Positions 6,545-8,987 of a DNA stretch of 8,987 nt are shown here, piece by piece. The notes beneath the pieces are model-generated. The model had not been told where the DNA came from and made no database searches. It saw nothing but the letters and a program-made list of their open reading frames with translations. This DNA is from an uncultured Tissierellia bacterium (GTDB lineage Bacteria > Bacillota > Clostridia > Tissierellales > Peptoniphilaceae), in the NCBI GenBank assembly GCA_902488465.1, contig CABTWE010000018.1:1-8987 (forward strand), given 5' to 3'. Both the position numbers and the translations under genes were made by a program. Within the stretch, counting starts at the first letter, position 1. Every line of letters starts with the position of its first letter.

Positions 6545-8987
6545 GCGTTTATTTTCATTCGCACCGTCTAAATCATTATTGCCTTCGGAATTTTTAATAT
6601 CATCCTCGACAACTTCTTCTGTTTCATCAACTTTATCTTCTTTTGACTCAACAACAGAATCTTTGTCCTTTTCTTCACTCTTTTCTTCAGGCGTTTCAGA
6701 TTTTTCCTCAGGAGTTTCTTCCTTTTCACTCGGCTTTTCTTCCGTCACAATCGTTCCTCCACCGTTCGGTTCAGTCGGTGTTTCAGGAACACTTGGTTCC
6801 CCCGGAACTTTCGGTTCATCAGGAACATTCGGTTTGTCCGGTGTAACCGGTTTTTCAGGTTTGTCCGGTTTGCCAGGTTCATTCGGTTTGCCAGGTTCTT
6901 CTTCGCCCGTGTCATTAGGTTTGTCTGGATTCACTGGTTTGTCTGGATTATCTGGATTTACTGGTTTATCTGGAACTGGGCACATTTTATCATTTGGCTT
7001 AGTGCCAACTCTTACAATCTTATTAACTGGAGCTACTTTACTATCAGCATCTTCCACGCTTACAAATTTTCCGGCTTTTTTGTCAAAGTAAGTTTTTACA
7101 TTTACACTGCCGGCCTTGCCCGGATGATCTTTATCCTCTACAACAGTTCCAGCATCAATAGTGTTGTCATAGACATATTCTGTATTAAATGGAATTTCAA
7201 CTGTCTTTTCTACTGGTTTTGTACCAATCTTAACAATTTCCTTCACCGGTTCTTTTGTTTTTACTTCGTCAGTGTATTCTTTGTCAGCTAATACTCCGTT
7301 TGTATATTTTTGAGTAACGGTTTGTTCGGCATTTCCGTTTACACCTTTTTGGGTAACTTCTTTTGTTCCCGCATCCATGGTGTCGTCGTATTGAATTTCT
7401 GTTTCAAATGGAAGAGTTTTTTCTATTTTGTGGCTAAATTCTCCAGTAAAGTCCTTTGTACCGACAGTAATCTTTTGTTTTGCTGGTGTCACAACTTCTT
7501 CTTCTGTTGTAATAATTTTGCCAGTTGCTGGGTCAAATTTATTAACAATCTTTGTTTCAACATGGCCTTTTGTCAATTCGCCTTTTTCAACATATCCAAC
7601 ATATTTAGTATCGTCTTTTACATATTCAATTTCGACATCAACATCGTTGTTATAGTCTTTGTTGTTTTCTGCTACCTTGGTACCTACAACTATGACTTCG
7701 TTAACAGGAGCTTTGTATTTGTCTGTTACTTCTCTTGTATTTAAGTCGCCATCAAACTTACCATTAATAAGATTTCTATAATACTCAGTTGTCTTACTGC
7801 CTGCTTGTCCAGGAGTTTCTACACGAGTTGTTCCAGCTGCCATAGTATCATCGTATTTTATTTCTACCTTATATGGTATTTCTTCTGTGATTTCCTTAGA
7901 TATATGTTCTGTTACAGTCTTAGTACCTACTTTAACAATACGATTTACAGGTTTTGTTTCACTTACAACTTCTTCCTTGACTTCACCTGGGACACCATTT
8001 TCGAATTTTTGTGTGTACTTAGTTGTCTTAGATCCTCTTACACCGGCTTGAACTTCTTTAGTTTCTCCTACCGGTAAAGTTGGGTCTTCTTCTACAATTG
8101 TTATATATTTTGTTTCTTCTGTAACTTCATGACTTGTTTCACCGGTGAATTTTTGGTCTCCAACTCTTATTATAGCCTTAATAGGTGTGGTTTCTTTAAC
8201 TACTGGGTCTCCTACAATTTTTGAATTTACAATATTATAAGTAGTAGTCTTGCTACCAGGTTTACCTTCTTGATCAACCACTTTTTCCCCTGGTTTTAAT
8301 GAAGGGTCAAAGGTAACTTCATATTCGAATGGAATTTCTTCTTCATGAACTATTGTATTTGCTGTCTTAGTTCCGATAAGCATTTTTTTGTTTTTAGCAT
8401 CTTTGGTTCTTAATGCAGTTGTAGTTATTTCTCCTGTTTCAGGATCTCTACTTGTAGTAACTGTTACTTCGCCTTCTTCACCAGCTTTATCTAACTGGAT
8501 TGTGCCTTTTTCCAAAGAGTCACTAGTTTCATAGTCAGTATCAGGCGGTATTGTTACAGTAGTTACTGCTGGTTTTGTACCGATTCTAATTTCTGCGTCA
8601 ACTTTTTCGGTTATAGTTTTAGTTTCTACAGCTTCTTTGTCTTTTACAAAATTACCGTTTTCGTCGATTATTCCTTTTTCACCGTTAATTACTACTTGTT
8701 TGAAAGTGGTTTCAGTTTCTCCAACTCTTCCTTCAGTTTTTACAACTTTTCCTATTTCTAAAGTATCATCGTAAATTACTTTGGTTTCAAAAGGTATTTT
8801 ACTATTGAAAGTCTTAGATACTTCATTTTTATACTTCGGCCTAGCTATAAATTGCGCCTTTACAATTTCTTCTTTTGCTTCGCCGGTTTTTTCATCCTTG
8901 TAATTTACCTTGACATTGACATTGAGGTTTTCTCCGCCCTTAATGTCGGCATCTTCAGGGACTACTGCTGTTACCACACCGGTTTCA
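6422..8987 (-). CDS. LPKTG-anchored surface protein with G5-like repeats (N-terminus outside window)
   Basis: This is the C-terminal part of a large cell-wall protein. The frame is open to the window edge, so the true start and signal peptide lie beyond base 8987; an in-frame GTG at 8977 is not a start. Numbering from that GTG (851 residues), residues ~51-660 hold eight repeats of about 70-80 residues, most ending in I-V-x-V-G-T-K with a Y-D-D-T-x-x-A-G core. These are G5-type domains, known from adhesion and biofilm proteins such as Aap/SasG and from wall-associated enzymes. Next come a single Cys (C666), a Pro-rich stalk (667-740), a Glu/Lys/Ser-rich acidic segment (741-808), LPKTG (812-816), a hydrophobic helix and a K/R-rich tail. 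It overlaps the sortase gene downstream by 11 nt. Adhesion or intercellular contact is likely but inferred. A missing N-terminal domain could define a different role. Confidence 0.92.
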   Translation of the reverse strand, partial: ETGVVTAVVPEDADIKGGENLNVNVKVNYKDEKTGEAKEEIVKAQFIARPKYKNEVSKTFNSKIPFETKVIYDDTLEIGKVVKTEGRVGETETTFKQVVINGEKGIIDENGNFVKDKEAVETKTITEKVDAEIRIGTKPAVTTVTIPPDTDYETSDSLEKGTIQLDKAGEEGEVTVTTSRDPETGEITTTALRTKDAKNKKMLIGTKTANTIVHEEEIPFEYEVTFDPSLKPGEKVVDQEGKPGSKTTTYNIVNSKIVGDPVVKETTPIKAIIRVGDQKFTGETSHEVTEETKYITIVEEDPTLPVGETKEVQAGVRGSKTTKYTQKFENGVPGEVKEEVVSETKPVNRIVKVGTKTVTEHISKEITEEIPYKVEIKYDDTMAAGTTRVETPGQAGSKTTEYYRNLINGKFDGDLNTREVTDKYKAPVNEVIVVGTKVAENNKDYNNDVDVEIEYVKDDTKYVGYVEKGELTKGHVETKIVNKFDPATGKIITTEEEVVTPAKQKITVGTKDFTGEFSHKIEKTLPFETEIQYDDTMDAGTKEVTQKGVNGNAEQTVTQKYTNGVLADKEYTDEVKTKEPVKEIVKIGTKPVEKTVEIPFNTEYVYDNTIDAGTVVEDKDHPGKAGSVNVKTYFDKKAGKFVSVEDADSKVAPVNKIVRVGTKPNDKMCPVPDKPVNPDNPDKPVNPDKPNDTGEEEPGKPNEPGKPDKPEKPVTPDKPNVPDEPKVPGEPSVPETPTEPNGGGTIVTEEKPSEKEETPEEKSETPEEKSEEKDKDSVVESKEDKVDETEEVVEDDIKNSEGNNDLDGANENKRLPKTGDGVNRSLYAYMMGLMGSAMMAIGVRKKNKKSLDEE
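6758..6997 (-). repeat. Pro-rich wall-spanning stalk, low-complexity repeats
   Basis: About 80 residues dominated by short Pro units such as D-K-P-V-N-P and G-K-P-x-(E/D)-P, encoded by imperfect tandem repeats (plus-strand TTTGTCTGGATT and TTTGTCCGG variants). Such segments usually cross the peptidoglycan. Short DNA repeats like these can change in number by slippage. Confidence 0.8.
6998..8827 (-). repeat. Eight G5-like domain repeats
   Basis: By eye the units end at V/I-G-T-K (or V-G-D-Q in unit 3). Units 1, 5, 7 and 8 keep a Y-D-(D/N)-T core; units 2, 3, 4 and 6 have drifted (for example D-P-S-L or D-P-T-L). Units 4 and 7 share a distinctive opening, (K/D)-F-T-G-E-x-S-H. The units are clearly diverged rather than near-identical, so this array looks old and less prone to slippage than the uniform arrays of SasG/Aap. 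Confidence 0.85.

Noticed and set aside
6579..7091. Plus-strand open frame of 170 codons rich in Ser/Gly/Phe
   Set aside because: It is antisense to the Pro/Glu-rich C-terminus of the surface protein. Its composition is just the complement of that low-complexity code, and no ribosome site or promoter supports it.
7310..7744. Plus-strand open frame of 144 codons rich in Phe/Cys/Tyr
   Set aside because: It is antisense to the G5 repeats, and its composition is typical of reverse-frame reading of Lys/Glu/Thr-rich genes.
5785..8987. Pilus operon (class C sortase plus pilins)
   Set aside because: There is no pilin motif, no second LPXTG protein in view, and the sortase lacks a C-terminal membrane helix. 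A pilus gene upstream of the window cannot be excluded.

Overview
All genes in this window lie on the minus strand, so read from high to low coordinates. The DNA is AT-rich. The proteins are Gram-positive in style: an LPKTG sorting signal, a sortase, a YSIRK-like signal peptide and strong AGGAGG ribosome sites. The first ~113 bases are the 5' end of a 16S rRNA gene. Together these point to a low-GC Firmicute, most plausibly an anaerobic coccus of the Peptoniphilaceae (Parvimonas/Peptoniphilus/Helcococcus-like). The genus is inference; only 113 nt of 16S is available.

Layout in transcription order. (1) 8987-5785: a surface-protein operon. It holds the C-terminal 854 or so residues of a large wall-anchored protein (eight G5-like repeats, a Pro-rich stalk, an acidic segment, LPKTG). 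This overlaps by 11 nt a membrane-anchored sortase, and a strong terminator follows. (2) 5717-1961: a self-contained two-gene operon with its own consensus promoter and terminator. The first gene encodes a ~939-residue protein with an N-terminal beta-helix-like region and two CbxX/CfqX-type AAA+ ATPase modules. The second starts in a TAATG stop/start overlap and encodes a membrane protein whose N-terminus carries six copies of a D-D-Y-V-K-P motif. (3) 1905-442: a monocistronic secreted protein with a YSIRK-type signal, a helical region, an unrecognised beta-rich region and a C-terminal copper-amine-oxidase-N-like domain, but no LPXTG. (4) 380-1: an rRNA operon start with two tandem promoters, a leader of roughly 140 nt and the beginning of 16S rRNA.

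The sortase presumably anchors the G5 protein encoded just upstream of it. The AAA+/D-D-Y-V-K-P pair is the part that matches no system I can name. A cytosolic double-ATPase with a solenoid domain is translationally coupled to a membrane protein with a short-linear-motif array, which suggests a remodelling machine docked on a membrane partner. That function is inference.
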